From NCBI GenBank assembly GCA_034435635.1, contig DAOTWY010000091.1, forward strand, positions 1 to 16,240: a stretch of 16,240 nucleotides of DNA, given 5' to 3'. Of the stretch, positions 1-6,263 are shown one piece after another (within the stretch, counting starts at the first letter, position 1; the number at the start of each line of letters is the position of its first letter). Both the position numbers and the translations under genes were made by a program. Under the pieces are notes generated by a model. That model searched no databases and had not been told where the DNA came from. It was given only the letters and a program-made list of their open reading frames with translations. The DNA comes from DAOTWY01 sp003696565. GTDB lineage: Bacteria > Chloroflexota > Anaerolineae > Aggregatilineales > Phototrophicaceae.

Positions 1-655
1 CTAATATACCAAGCAGTCCCCCAATATTTGATGATTGGATAAACTCTATTGCCAATGCACTGGTAGCTAACATTGTGAGTACTAAGTTGCCCACAATTTC
101 AAGCGAAACAGCGTCGCTGTTAAATGGACTAATCGACCCTACCATTATCAGCGGGATGACGACAATAATTAACGAGATGAAAAATAATACCTTGTAGGCT
201 TCTCGTAGTTGCCGTAACAGTCGACTCCGTTGAATAGATAAACTGCACAACGCCCAAATAACCCCTTCAAAACCATAATTTGTGAGTCCAATAAGCTCGT
301 AACGTCCTTGTATTTTCTCGTTAATGATCGCATTGCCAATAATTAACCCGCTTGTTAGCCCATAAATGATGCCGCCCGTCAACAATAAAAATGGCACCAT
401 AATACATGCCAATAAAAATGGCACTATAAATATAATGGTGATCACAGTCCAAAAGCTTGTGAAGATGCTCAGTAAAATAAGCAACAAAATAATGCCACTA
501 AACCAGTAAAACTCATAGTTGTTTATAAAATGTTTTATCGTTTGGAAAATTCCAGATGTTGGGTTATCTGATGGTGTCCACACGCCCCAACGTTGATACA
601 GAGGATGTGCAACAAATGGCGTTAATAAGGCAGTCCAAACTCGTAAAGAAATCAT
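1..655 (-). CDS. ABC-2-like multi-pass membrane protein, C-terminus cut by window edge
   Basis: An open frame starts at 655 and runs off the left edge without a stop, giving 218 residues. The start is ATG at 655-653 and overlaps the TGA of the propeller gene by 4 bp (ATGA); a GGGGA ribosome binding site sits 5 nt upstream. The protein has long hydrophobic stretches around residues 52-110, 155-175 and 186-204. Residues 109-125 (AIINEKIQGRYELIGLT) resemble the cytoplasmic 'I..ER..GT.ELL.LTP' segment between transmembrane helices of ABC-2-type permeases. An N-terminal HPLY motif is also seen in the membrane protein at 4358-5311. It is therefore probably an ABC-2-like permease subunit or a derivative of that fold, but no ATPase partner is visible. 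Its substrate cannot be inferred. Translation is likely coupled to the propeller gene. Confidence 0.75.
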   Translation of the reverse strand, partial: MISLRVWTALLTPFVAHPLYQRWGVWTPSDNPTSGIFQTIKHFINNYEFYWFSGIILLLILLSIFTSFWTVITIIFIVPFLLACIMVPFLLLTGGIIYGLTSGLIIGNAIINEKIQGRYELIGLTNYGFEGVIWALCSLSIQRSRLLRQLREAYKVLFFISLIIVVIPLIMVGSISPFNSDAVSLEIVGNLVLTMLATSALAIEFIQSSNIGGLLGIL

Positions 656-1740
656 GGCATTCCCCAGGCGAAAACATCTGGTCGGCTAAATACAGCAGCA
701 ACATCTGCACTCAATTGAGTAAAGATACCACTTTCAACGTTCAACGCAAGAAGCAAGGTTTGGTTTGTAAGTGAGTCTTTATCACTAAATGCGAGGTATT
801 TCCCATCCGGTGACCAGACTAAATGAGGCGGGTTAGGCGTATGCTCAGATGTTACATAATCACAATACACACGTATAGTACCCGTTTGTGTATCCAAAAT
901 ATGGATTTGCCCAACGGGGGCTTCTGTGAGTGGAATCACCCAAAACGCTAAATAACGATTATCTGGAGACCAGCTTAACCCGCGTGGCGAATGTCCACCA
1001 ATTCGCACAGCACCATACTCCTGACTAAAATTTGTCCATTGTGTTATTGTCTGATCATGTGGATGAACCCCAATAATTTCGGCGGTATACGTATCATCAC
1101 CGGATAAGATTGGGATCACTGTTGCCAGCCATTCCCCATCACTAGACCAAGATGCAGCGTTGTAATATGGAATATCTATTCCCAATACAATGGGGGGCTG
1201 TCTATTATCTTGAATGTTCACCAATGATCGTACAAATTGATCCCCAACATAGTTGATCTCAAGACCCCAAAACCCATTGGGTTGCAAAAGAATGGCATGA
1301 TTTAAAGGCAATGGTTCTGTTATACCAGTTTCGATATTTTGTAGATACGCTCCACCGTTAACCTGCCATACCAACCACCAATCCTCTGACCACCAACTTA
1401 CTTCTGTGGCATATGGTGCGATGACTCGACGGGATGTTCCGTCGATTTGCATAACACTAAAAGCGTTTTCTGTGGTGTTCAAATAGGTGAGTAATCTTGT
1501 ATCAGGTGATAGATGACAGTTATAGTAACAGGGGGCACTATCTGGCAGGGGATAGCGTGCATTTCGCCTAACTTCATATACCCATAAACTTGAACGATTC
1601 CACGCTGTTAAAATGTAGCCTTGCCCAGCAAAATCATTGTTACGCGGCTGAATTCCTGCTCCGGGGCAAACACTAACCAGATTATTGCCTGTTGTTGATG
1701 TCATCACTGTCATGATTAACAGCGTTAACCAGTGCCACAT
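652..1740 (-). CDS. Exported TolB-like (PD40) beta-propeller protein
   Basis: This 362-residue protein starts with a hydrophobic export signal (about residues 4-17). It carries repeated WD40-like PD40 signatures of the form 'W/LSPDxxxLAF': residues 77-87, 117-127, 198-208, 257-267 and 309-319, with a worn sixth repeat near 351-360. Five to six blades fit a six-bladed TolB-type propeller. No enzyme domain follows, so it is most likely an extracytoplasmic binding or scaffold protein; the partner is unknown. Cys25, Cys71 and Cys75 could form disulfides, and Cys25 lies too far from the signal for a standard lipobox. The start at 1740 is supported by AAGG about 9 nt upstream. The gene overlaps the upstream 231-residue gene by 16 bp and the downstream membrane protein by 4 bp, so the three form one operon. 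Confidence 0.85.
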   Translation of the reverse strand: MWHWLTLLIMTVMTSTTGNNLVSVCPGAGIQPRNNDFAGQGYILTAWNRSSLWVYEVRRNARYPLPDSAPCYYNCHLSPDTRLLTYLNTTENAFSVMQIDGTSRRVIAPYATEVSWWSEDWWLVWQVNGGAYLQNIETGITEPLPLNHAILLQPNGFWGLEINYVGDQFVRSLVNIQDNRQPPIVLGIDIPYYNAASWSSDGEWLATVIPILSGDDTYTAEIIGVHPHDQTITQWTNFSQEYGAVRIGGHSPRGLSWSPDNRYLAFWVIPLTEAPVGQIHILDTQTGTIRVYCDYVTSEHTPNPPHLVWSPDGKYLAFSDKDSLTNQTLLLALNVESGIFTQLSADVAAVFSRPDVFAWGMP

Positions 1741-2420
1741 GTTGCTTTACCTTCCCATATATGCACCTGATAGCCATCTAACAGTATCACGTTGTTTTGA
1801 TATCGCAAACAATCTAACGGGTTCAATACAGGAATATCCCAAAGTCTATTATCAAGATGTTCTAGGGTTAAATCATCGGCTAAATCATAGATTTGGGCAA
1901 TATGAAGCAGAATTGTGTCATAATCATATAGCTGATTTGTATCATCTGTTTTAGGTTGTATCAGTCCATAGGCAATGCGCAATCGCCGGCATACCAGATA
2001 AACTTGATCAGGGATTAATGCCACATCGGAAAGAACATAACTTTCTGCAATACCAATTATCTGTGGTGGGCTGATTTTTAACTGAAAGTGTGAGATCAGA
2101 TGCATTTTTTCTGATATGGTCAATGGAATGACTGTATCACGGATACGCTCGGTTGCTTGTATCCCACGCCATCGCGCACCCCGATAGTTGAGTAATTTGG
2201 TCTGAGGAGATCGGGTTGGTGTATATGTCAGTTGGCGCGGATGTTCTGTGATGGGAACTGGTGTATCTTTGATGATTTTAAGATATGTTGGATCATCGTC
2301 GTTGTTAAACGCTTCAAGGTAAATCTCACCTTGTTCACCAGCCCCCAATAGCGCATAATGGCTCATTTGTTGCAAAATATATGTGTTTTTCCAACAATAC
2401 GACATCATATCTTTAACCAT
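1725..2420 (-). CDS. Unrecognised 231-residue cytoplasmic protein, possibly with a kinase-like N-lobe
   Basis: I do not recognise this protein. It has no signal peptide and no clear membrane helix. Residues 24-35 (LLGAGEQGEIYL) look like a protein-kinase glycine-rich loop (GxGxxG), followed by LKII (Lys48) where a kinase would have its VAIK lysine, and by DQVYLV (138-143) where the strand before the hinge would be. No HRD or DFG motif is visible, so this could be a pseudokinase-like fold or chance resemblance. The first Met is at 2420; Met5, Met6 and Met19 are alternative starts and no strong ribosome binding site distinguishes them. It is the first gene of the leftward operon and overlaps the propeller gene by 16 bp. 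Confidence 0.65.
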   Translation of the reverse strand: MVKDMMSYCWKNTYILQQMSHYALLGAGEQGEIYLEAFNNDDDPTYLKIIKDTPVPITEHPRQLTYTPTRSPQTKLLNYRGARWRGIQATERIRDTVIPLTISEKMHLISHFQLKISPPQIIGIAESYVLSDVALIPDQVYLVCRRLRIAYGLIQPKTDDTNQLYDYDTILLHIAQIYDLADDLTLEHLDNRLWDIPVLNPLDCLRYQNNVILLDGYQVHIWEGKATCGTG

Positions 2421-2432
2421 ATCTTATGATTT

Positions 2433-2462
2433 TTGTGCTAGACTTAGATACAGAGTTATAAT
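2433..2462 (+). promoter_or_regulatory. Sigma70-type promoter for the response regulator operon
   Basis: A perfect TATAAT -10 box lies at 2457-2462, with TTGTGC at 2433-2438 as a weaker -35 and an 18-bp spacer. Transcription would begin near 2469, leaving about 25 nt before the ATG at 2494. The position argues against starting the response regulator at the in-frame ATG at 2461, which lies inside the -10 box. Confidence 0.6.
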
Positions 2463-2475
2463 GCGTCTAATTATA
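2457..2475. promoter_or_regulatory. Symmetric TATAAT-N7-ATTATA element, likely bidirectional -10
   Basis: TATAAT at 2457-2462 and its reverse complement ATTATA at 2470-2475 form a perfect 6-bp inverted repeat with a 7-bp spacer. Read leftwards, the second half is a consensus -10 for the 231-residue gene, with a start near 2463 and a leader of about 43 nt. The matching leftward -35 near 2493-2499 is poor. The element could also be an operator for a dimeric regulator. Confidence 0.5.
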
Positions 2476-2493
2476 CTCGCTGGGGATATTAGC

Positions 2494-3159
2494 ATGACAC
2501 AAACAATCGATGTAAACAATCTAGCAGAGGGTAAAACAATCGGTGAAGTGGAACCACAAACACCGTTACACACATCCACATTTCCGGTTGTTAAGCCGAA
2601 GAAAAACCCGGCATCAGAAACCGGCTTAATTTCAGCGATTGATCTTAATTCTGAAGGACTGGAAGACGCAAATTCCCAGGATGCTTCGCGGACAACAGAT
2701 GAATCTAAACCGGTGGAGACCTTAACGGCACAACCAGATGCGGCAACACAGCTTGTCAACGCCAACGCTCACAAGCCGCTTGTTTTGATTGTGGAAGATA
2801 CTCAAGAGTTAGCTGAGGTCATTGAAGCGACACTCCAGCGTATGGGGTTACGAACAGCTCATGAATCACATGGTGCGCGCGCTTTACAAAGTTTTTATGA
2901 GCTTGATCCTGATCTTGTCTTATTAGATATTAGTTTACCAGATACAACAGGCTGGAAGATCATCGATGCCATCAAAGAACGCTTGGAAGAAACTCAAGGT
3001 GAAATGCCCAAAGTTATTGTTATCACAGCATTTGATGATCCAGCAAACCGTTTAATCGGTAAACTACAAGATGTTCATAGCTATCTTATTAAACCGTTTA
3101 CTTCTGATCAAATTGAGAATCTCGTCAAACAGGCACTCGGTAGTGGTGCTTCTTCATGA
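2494..3159 (+). CDS. Response regulator with C-terminal receiver domain and long disordered N-terminus
   Basis: Starting at ATG 2494 (GGGGA ribosome binding site 8 nt upstream) the protein has 221 residues. Residues 1-93 are low-complexity, rich in T, E, Q and S, with no recognisable domain. Residues 94-218 are a CheY-like receiver: acid pair Glu101-Asp102, phosphoacceptor Asp145 in LVLLDISLPD, Thr178 in VITAF and Lys200 in LIKPF. All residues needed for phosphotransfer and switching are present. There is no output domain after the receiver, so signalling must act through the N-terminal tail or by protein contact. No histidine kinase is adjacent. The gene is first in the rightward operon, and its stop overlaps the TPR gene start by ATGA. 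Earlier in-frame starts, including one at 2383, would run through the promoter and are not favoured. Confidence 0.88.
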   Translation: MTQTIDVNNLAEGKTIGEVEPQTPLHTSTFPVVKPKKNPASETGLISAIDLNSEGLEDANSQDASRTTDESKPVETLTAQPDAATQLVNANAHKPLVLIVEDTQELAEVIEATLQRMGLRTAHESHGARALQSFYELDPDLVLLDISLPDTTGWKIIDAIKERLEETQGEMPKVIVITAFDDPANRLIGKLQDVHSYLIKPFTSDQIENLVKQALGSGASS

Positions 3160-4361
3160 GTAGACTCTTCAATTTTTTGTGTTTAGCGGGAATGATCCTC
3201 TGCATTCCCGTTTTTGCTTCACAACAGATTCTTTATGACAGCCAAGTCGCTGCTATCCAATATGGTTGGTCGGCGGATTTACATTGGCAAGTAGGTGAAC
3301 AGCTTGCACGTCGTGATGATTGGCGAGGGGCTGTTGCCCATTGGGAAAGTGCCAACCCACAAACACCAGACCAGCTTGCGCGTTTAGTTGATGCATATAT
3401 GATCTTACAGCGTTGGGATGATGCTATCACACGTCTGCGGCAGATTATTACGTTACAGCCGGATCATGCTTGGGCACATTACCACTTGGCGTTGTTGATT
3501 GCACCATCAAATCCGTTAGAAGCTGAGCAGCATTTGATGCTCGCCCAGCGTTCTGATACATACACCGATGACATCACCACGTTGCTTGATCTACTGCATC
3601 ATAATTTTTCGCCTGTTCGCTTGGGTTTATGGTTTTCTCAGCAAGAGCGTTGGGATTTAGCTGAACACGCTTTTTATCATGCCGCACTGATCGGTGATCC
3701 TGTCGCAGCGGCTTATGTTGCCCTCGCGCGTGAGCAGCAAAATAAAAACGGCGCGGATTGGATGACCTACGCACTCGATCACGCCCCTCAAAATGCACAA
3801 GTCTATTATGTTTATGGGTTATACCTACGGCAGATCGGTGATCTTGATGAAAGTGTTTCTGCTTTTATCACTGCTCTAACCTTTGATCCCTTTAACCCGG
3901 CGTATAATGCAGAATTAGGGGTGGCTTATCAGCGCGTTGGAGCATATTTTAATGCAGAGAATATGTTTCGTTTGGCTGTACAATATTCCGATAATGACCC
4001 ATTATTTGCCGAAATGCTGGCAGCTTTTTATGCGCAAGAAGGTTATCGTCTTACGCCTGATCGCTTAGAGCGACTTCAGCAATCTCGTGCAAATTTGCCC
4101 CCTGATCCTACATTACGCGCTGGGTTTGGTTGGGCTTTACATCAATTAGGCGATAGTGCCGGTGGGCTGATTGAAGTTGAGGCGGCTCTGGCTTTGGAGC
4201 CAGATAATGAACAAGCACTTTATTACAAAGCACAAATTTTGATTGATATGGGGAATATCCCCGCAGCGATTCCGATTTTACAGCGATTGGCAGCTCAAGG
4301 TTCAACTTGGGCACAAGACACACTCACACGCTTACCAGAGGTAACGGATGAACCGGAGTGA
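3156..4361 (+). CDS. Exported TPR-repeat protein
   Basis: The 401-residue product begins with a signal peptide (residues 1-21, hydrophobic core 6-19, likely cleaved after VFA). It then carries tetratricopeptide-type helical repeats, clearest at about residues 71-104, 206-240, 241-272, 320-352 and 354-386, with the typical 'A.....P....A' spacing and paired Trp and Tyr residues. TPRs mediate protein-protein contacts, so this is likely an extracytoplasmic scaffold. It starts with an ATGA overlap on the response regulator and ends with a GTGA overlap on the membrane-protein gene, which indicates tight translational coupling. No catalytic domain is visible. The C-terminal tail is acidic. The partner is unknown; the neighbouring permease-like protein is a candidate by context only. 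Confidence 0.88.
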   Translation: MSRLFNFLCLAGMILCIPVFASQQILYDSQVAAIQYGWSADLHWQVGEQLARRDDWRGAVAHWESANPQTPDQLARLVDAYMILQRWDDAITRLRQIITLQPDHAWAHYHLALLIAPSNPLEAEQHLMLAQRSDTYTDDITTLLDLLHHNFSPVRLGLWFSQQERWDLAEHAFYHAALIGDPVAAAYVALAREQQNKNGADWMTYALDHAPQNAQVYYVYGLYLRQIGDLDESVSAFITALTFDPFNPAYNAELGVAYQRVGAYFNAENMFRLAVQYSDNDPLFAEMLAAFYAQEGYRLTPDRLERLQQSRANLPPDPTLRAGFGWALHQLGDSAGGLIEVEAALALEPDNEQALYYKAQILIDMGNIPAAIPILQRLAAQGSTWAQDTLTRLPEVTDEPE

Positions 4362-5311
4362 TAAAAGCAATGTTTAATTGGATGATTCCTTATGCTAACC
4401 ATTTGCAACATCACCCTGTCTATTTCTTTGAAACCCACACAAAACGACATCGCCGCACATTACAAATGATGACACGCACGAGTCTCATTTGGTTTTATTA
4501 TATTTTTATGTTGATGATAGCTGCATGGTTGTTTGTTATCTGGCGAGATACGCGCTCAGCATCAACCTTCACATTTGACGATATGCTTTACATCGCTAGC
4601 CAGCAAACGCTCACCTGGTTTTTCTTGATTGGGGTGGCTGCCAGTTTGTTGATAGATATTATTGCCATTCTCGCCTCTGTGGGCAGTATTAACCGCCAAC
4701 GTACTAGCGGGCACTGGGATTTGCTTCAGTTAACCACGTTGGATGACCGTACGATTATCCATACCAAGCATGTCATCATACAACTTCAAGCCTGGCGTAT
4801 GTTTGTTGTTGTTTTAAGTATCCGCCTAACAACTATCCTGTTGTTTTTGATTCAATCGTTGTTTTTTGCTCATGGCGATGATCCTCAAACTATTGCACAA
4901 AGCTTTTTAGACTATTTTTCATATGATTTTCCAAATGCTGCATTAACGTTAGCAATAGTTGTCAATCTGGGTATGTTTTATCTGCTTGAACCATTTTGGC
5001 GATTAAGAGCCATGACTGCGCTTGGCATGTGGATTTCAGCGCGTGTTAATCGTGTTACATCAGCGTTGATAAGTGGTTTCGCCATGATTATCTTGGTCTG
5101 GCTATCACACAGTTTTGGCTTGTATGCCCTATATTGGTTGATGCGCTGGACTGCGGAAATGATAGATTTTTCTTATGTCACATTGACCAAAGCTCTACTT
5201 TTTTTACTGTTTTGGTTGCTTGTTTGTATATCAGTGCTTTACCTTTATTATTGGTTCCTTAGGCGGTTTAGCTTACAACGCGCTACAGAACATGCTTTTA
5301 ATCCCACCTGA
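4358..5311 (+). CDS. Six-helix ABC-2-like membrane protein
   Basis: The 317-residue protein has six predicted membrane helices, at about 41-62, 84-108, 148-170, 193-212, 236-258 and 276-300. A short N-terminal segment, HPVYFFETHTKRHRR, resembles the 'NP....E.R.R.R' start of many ABC-2 permeases. Residues 111-128 (INRQRTSGHWDLLQLTTL) match the cytoplasmic 'ER..GTWELL.LTPL' loop of that family. It is probably a permease-type subunit, but no ATP-binding protein is encoded nearby. It looks distantly paralogous to the membrane protein at 1-655 in the divergent operon. The start is uncertain: GTG at 4358 overlaps the TPR stop (GTGA), while ATG at 4370 has GGAG 11 nt upstream and would shorten the protein by 4 residues. 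Confidence 0.82.
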   Translation: MIKAMFNWMIPYANHLQHHPVYFFETHTKRHRRTLQMMTRTSLIWFYYIFMLMIAAWLFVIWRDTRSASTFTFDDMLYIASQQTLTWFFLIGVAASLLIDIIAILASVGSINRQRTSGHWDLLQLTTLDDRTIIHTKHVIIQLQAWRMFVVVLSIRLTTILLFLIQSLFFAHGDDPQTIAQSFLDYFSYDFPNAALTLAIVVNLGMFYLLEPFWRLRAMTALGMWISARVNRVTSALISGFAMIILVWLSHSFGLYALYWLMRWTAEMIDFSYVTLTKALLFLLFWLLVCISVLYLYYWFLRRFSLQRATEHAFNPT

Positions 5312-5322
5312 TTTGATGATAA

Positions 5323-5353
5323 AATGACCATCATAGTTATTATGAGGGTCATT
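5323..5353 (+). promoter_or_regulatory. Hairpin covering the ribosome binding site of the jelly-roll gene
   Basis: AATGACC (5323-5329) pairs with GGTCATT (5347-5353) and TCATA (5331-5335) pairs with TATGA (5341-5345), with one A-G mismatch and a five-base loop. The GAGGG Shine-Dalgarno (5344-5348) lies in the 3' arm, 7 nt before the GTG start. No T-run follows, so it is not a standard terminator. It may lower translation of the downstream gene. Confidence 0.55.
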
Positions 5354-5355
5354 CG

Positions 5356-6138
5356 GTGCGTCGTTTCTTGATTTTTGCTATATTACTGATAACTTTTGTG
5401 TCGGTTTTCCGTTTAAGTCGTATCGCAGATGATTGGCATTATATCGTCTCGGCTGAACCGGGGCAGCTTATTTATGCTACGTCATTTGACGGTGATATGA
5501 CGGATTGGACACAAGACGAAGGTACGCGCCTATCTACCGGTGTTGTTGATGGCGCAATGCAAATCACAGTCACAACCTCTGGTAGTGGTATTTTTTCCGT
5601 CATTGAACCGTATATGCGAGATTTTGATCTAACAGTCACTACACAAGCAATTGATGGTCCATTGGATAATGCTTATGGGGTAGTGTTTCGTCAAAGACAA
5701 GTGACAACTTACGCATGGTTTGATCTTTTCCAAAAACAAACTCGTAATGATTACTATATTTTCCTCATCAGTAGCGATGGCTATTATCAAGTTAAGCGTG
5801 TTTACAATGGTGAGGAAAAAATCATCAGTAATTGGAATCGATCTTCTGCCATTCATCAGGGAATTAATGCACAGAACACCATCCGTGTTGTGGCAGTCAA
5901 AGATCAATTCCGTTTTTTCATCAATGGAGAACAGGTTCAACTATGTATCCCAGATAATCCTTCAGCAGAAAGCACACCGCTTTCTAATGGAGAATGTCGG
6001 GGGGGGAGTTGGCAAGATACTCTCATTGATGACCTAATCCCTGATGGACGTATAGGTGTAACGGTGCAAGTAGGGCTAACACAACCCACCGGTGTTGTTG
6101 TTGAATTTGATGATTTTGTGGTGTATGGTGCAGAGTAG
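5356..6138 (+). CDS. Membrane-anchored jelly-roll (concanavalin-like / DUF1080-like) domain protein
   Basis: The 260-residue product has an N-terminal membrane anchor or uncleaved signal (residues 4-20) and one beta-rich domain from about 38 to 257. Visible marks are YATSFDGDMTDW near the start, DNAYGVVFRQR (104-114), FFINGEQV (187-194) and the closing VEFDDFVVYG. This layout is typical of LamG or DUF1080-like concanavalin folds that bind glycans, found in many Chloroflexota surface proteins. No hydrolase catalytic pair can be assigned, so a binding role is more likely. Cys197 and Cys214 could form a disulfide. The start is GTG at 5356, with GAGGG 7 nt upstream. A run of eight G (5999-6006) lies in the reading frame at residues 215-217. 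It is probably the last gene of the rightward operon. Confidence 0.8.
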   Translation: MRRFLIFAILLITFVSVFRLSRIADDWHYIVSAEPGQLIYATSFDGDMTDWTQDEGTRLSTGVVDGAMQITVTTSGSGIFSVIEPYMRDFDLTVTTQAIDGPLDNAYGVVFRQRQVTTYAWFDLFQKQTRNDYYIFLISSDGYYQVKRVYNGEEKIISNWNRSSAIHQGINAQNTIRVVAVKDQFRFFINGEQVQLCIPDNPSAESTPLSNGECRGGSWQDTLIDDLIPDGRIGVTVQVGLTQPTGVVVEFDDFVVYGAE

Positions 6139-6212
6139 GGCAATAAATAAACATAGGGATAACCCAACTATTTTAAGGGGCATAATCCCTTGGTAACCAC
6201 AATTTTAGCAGA

Positions 6213-6263
6213 AAGGAGAAGCGGCTTTCTCCACCCACTGATGCAGGTGGTTTCCGCCGCATA
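6213..6263 (+). promoter_or_regulatory. Structured mtaB leader between Shine-Dalgarno and start codon
   Basis: A strong AAGGAG (6213-6218) is 45 nt upstream of the mtaB ATG, too far to act directly. Two exclusive folds are possible. In fold A, GGAGAA (6215-6220) pairs with TTCTCC (6227-6232) and hides the Shine-Dalgarno. In fold B, GCGGC (6221-6225) pairs with GCCGC (6256-6260) and CCACC (6231-6235) pairs with GGTGG (6246-6250). Fold B would leave AAGGAG free and bring it about 5 unpaired nt plus a helix from the ATG. It matches no riboswitch class I recognise. Confidence 0.5.

Noticed and set aside
2383..2493. N-terminal extension of the response regulator from ATG 2383 or ATG 2461
   Set aside because: It would run through the promoter and the start of the divergent gene. 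ATG 2494 has a proper ribosome binding site and lies just downstream of the predicted transcription start.
5720..6037. Open frame of 105 codons on the plus strand inside the jelly-roll gene
   Set aside because: It lies entirely within a well-supported gene in another frame and shows no domain or ribosome binding site.
6181..6186. CATAAT as the -10 of an mtaB promoter
   Set aside because: No acceptable -35 lies 16-18 bp upstream, and the sequence lies in the loop of a small hairpin. It remains possible but unsupported.
6156..6191. GGG-ATAA-CCC and AAGGG-CCCTT hairpins after the jelly-roll gene as a terminator
   Set aside because: The stems are short (3 and 5 bp) and no T-run follows on either strand.
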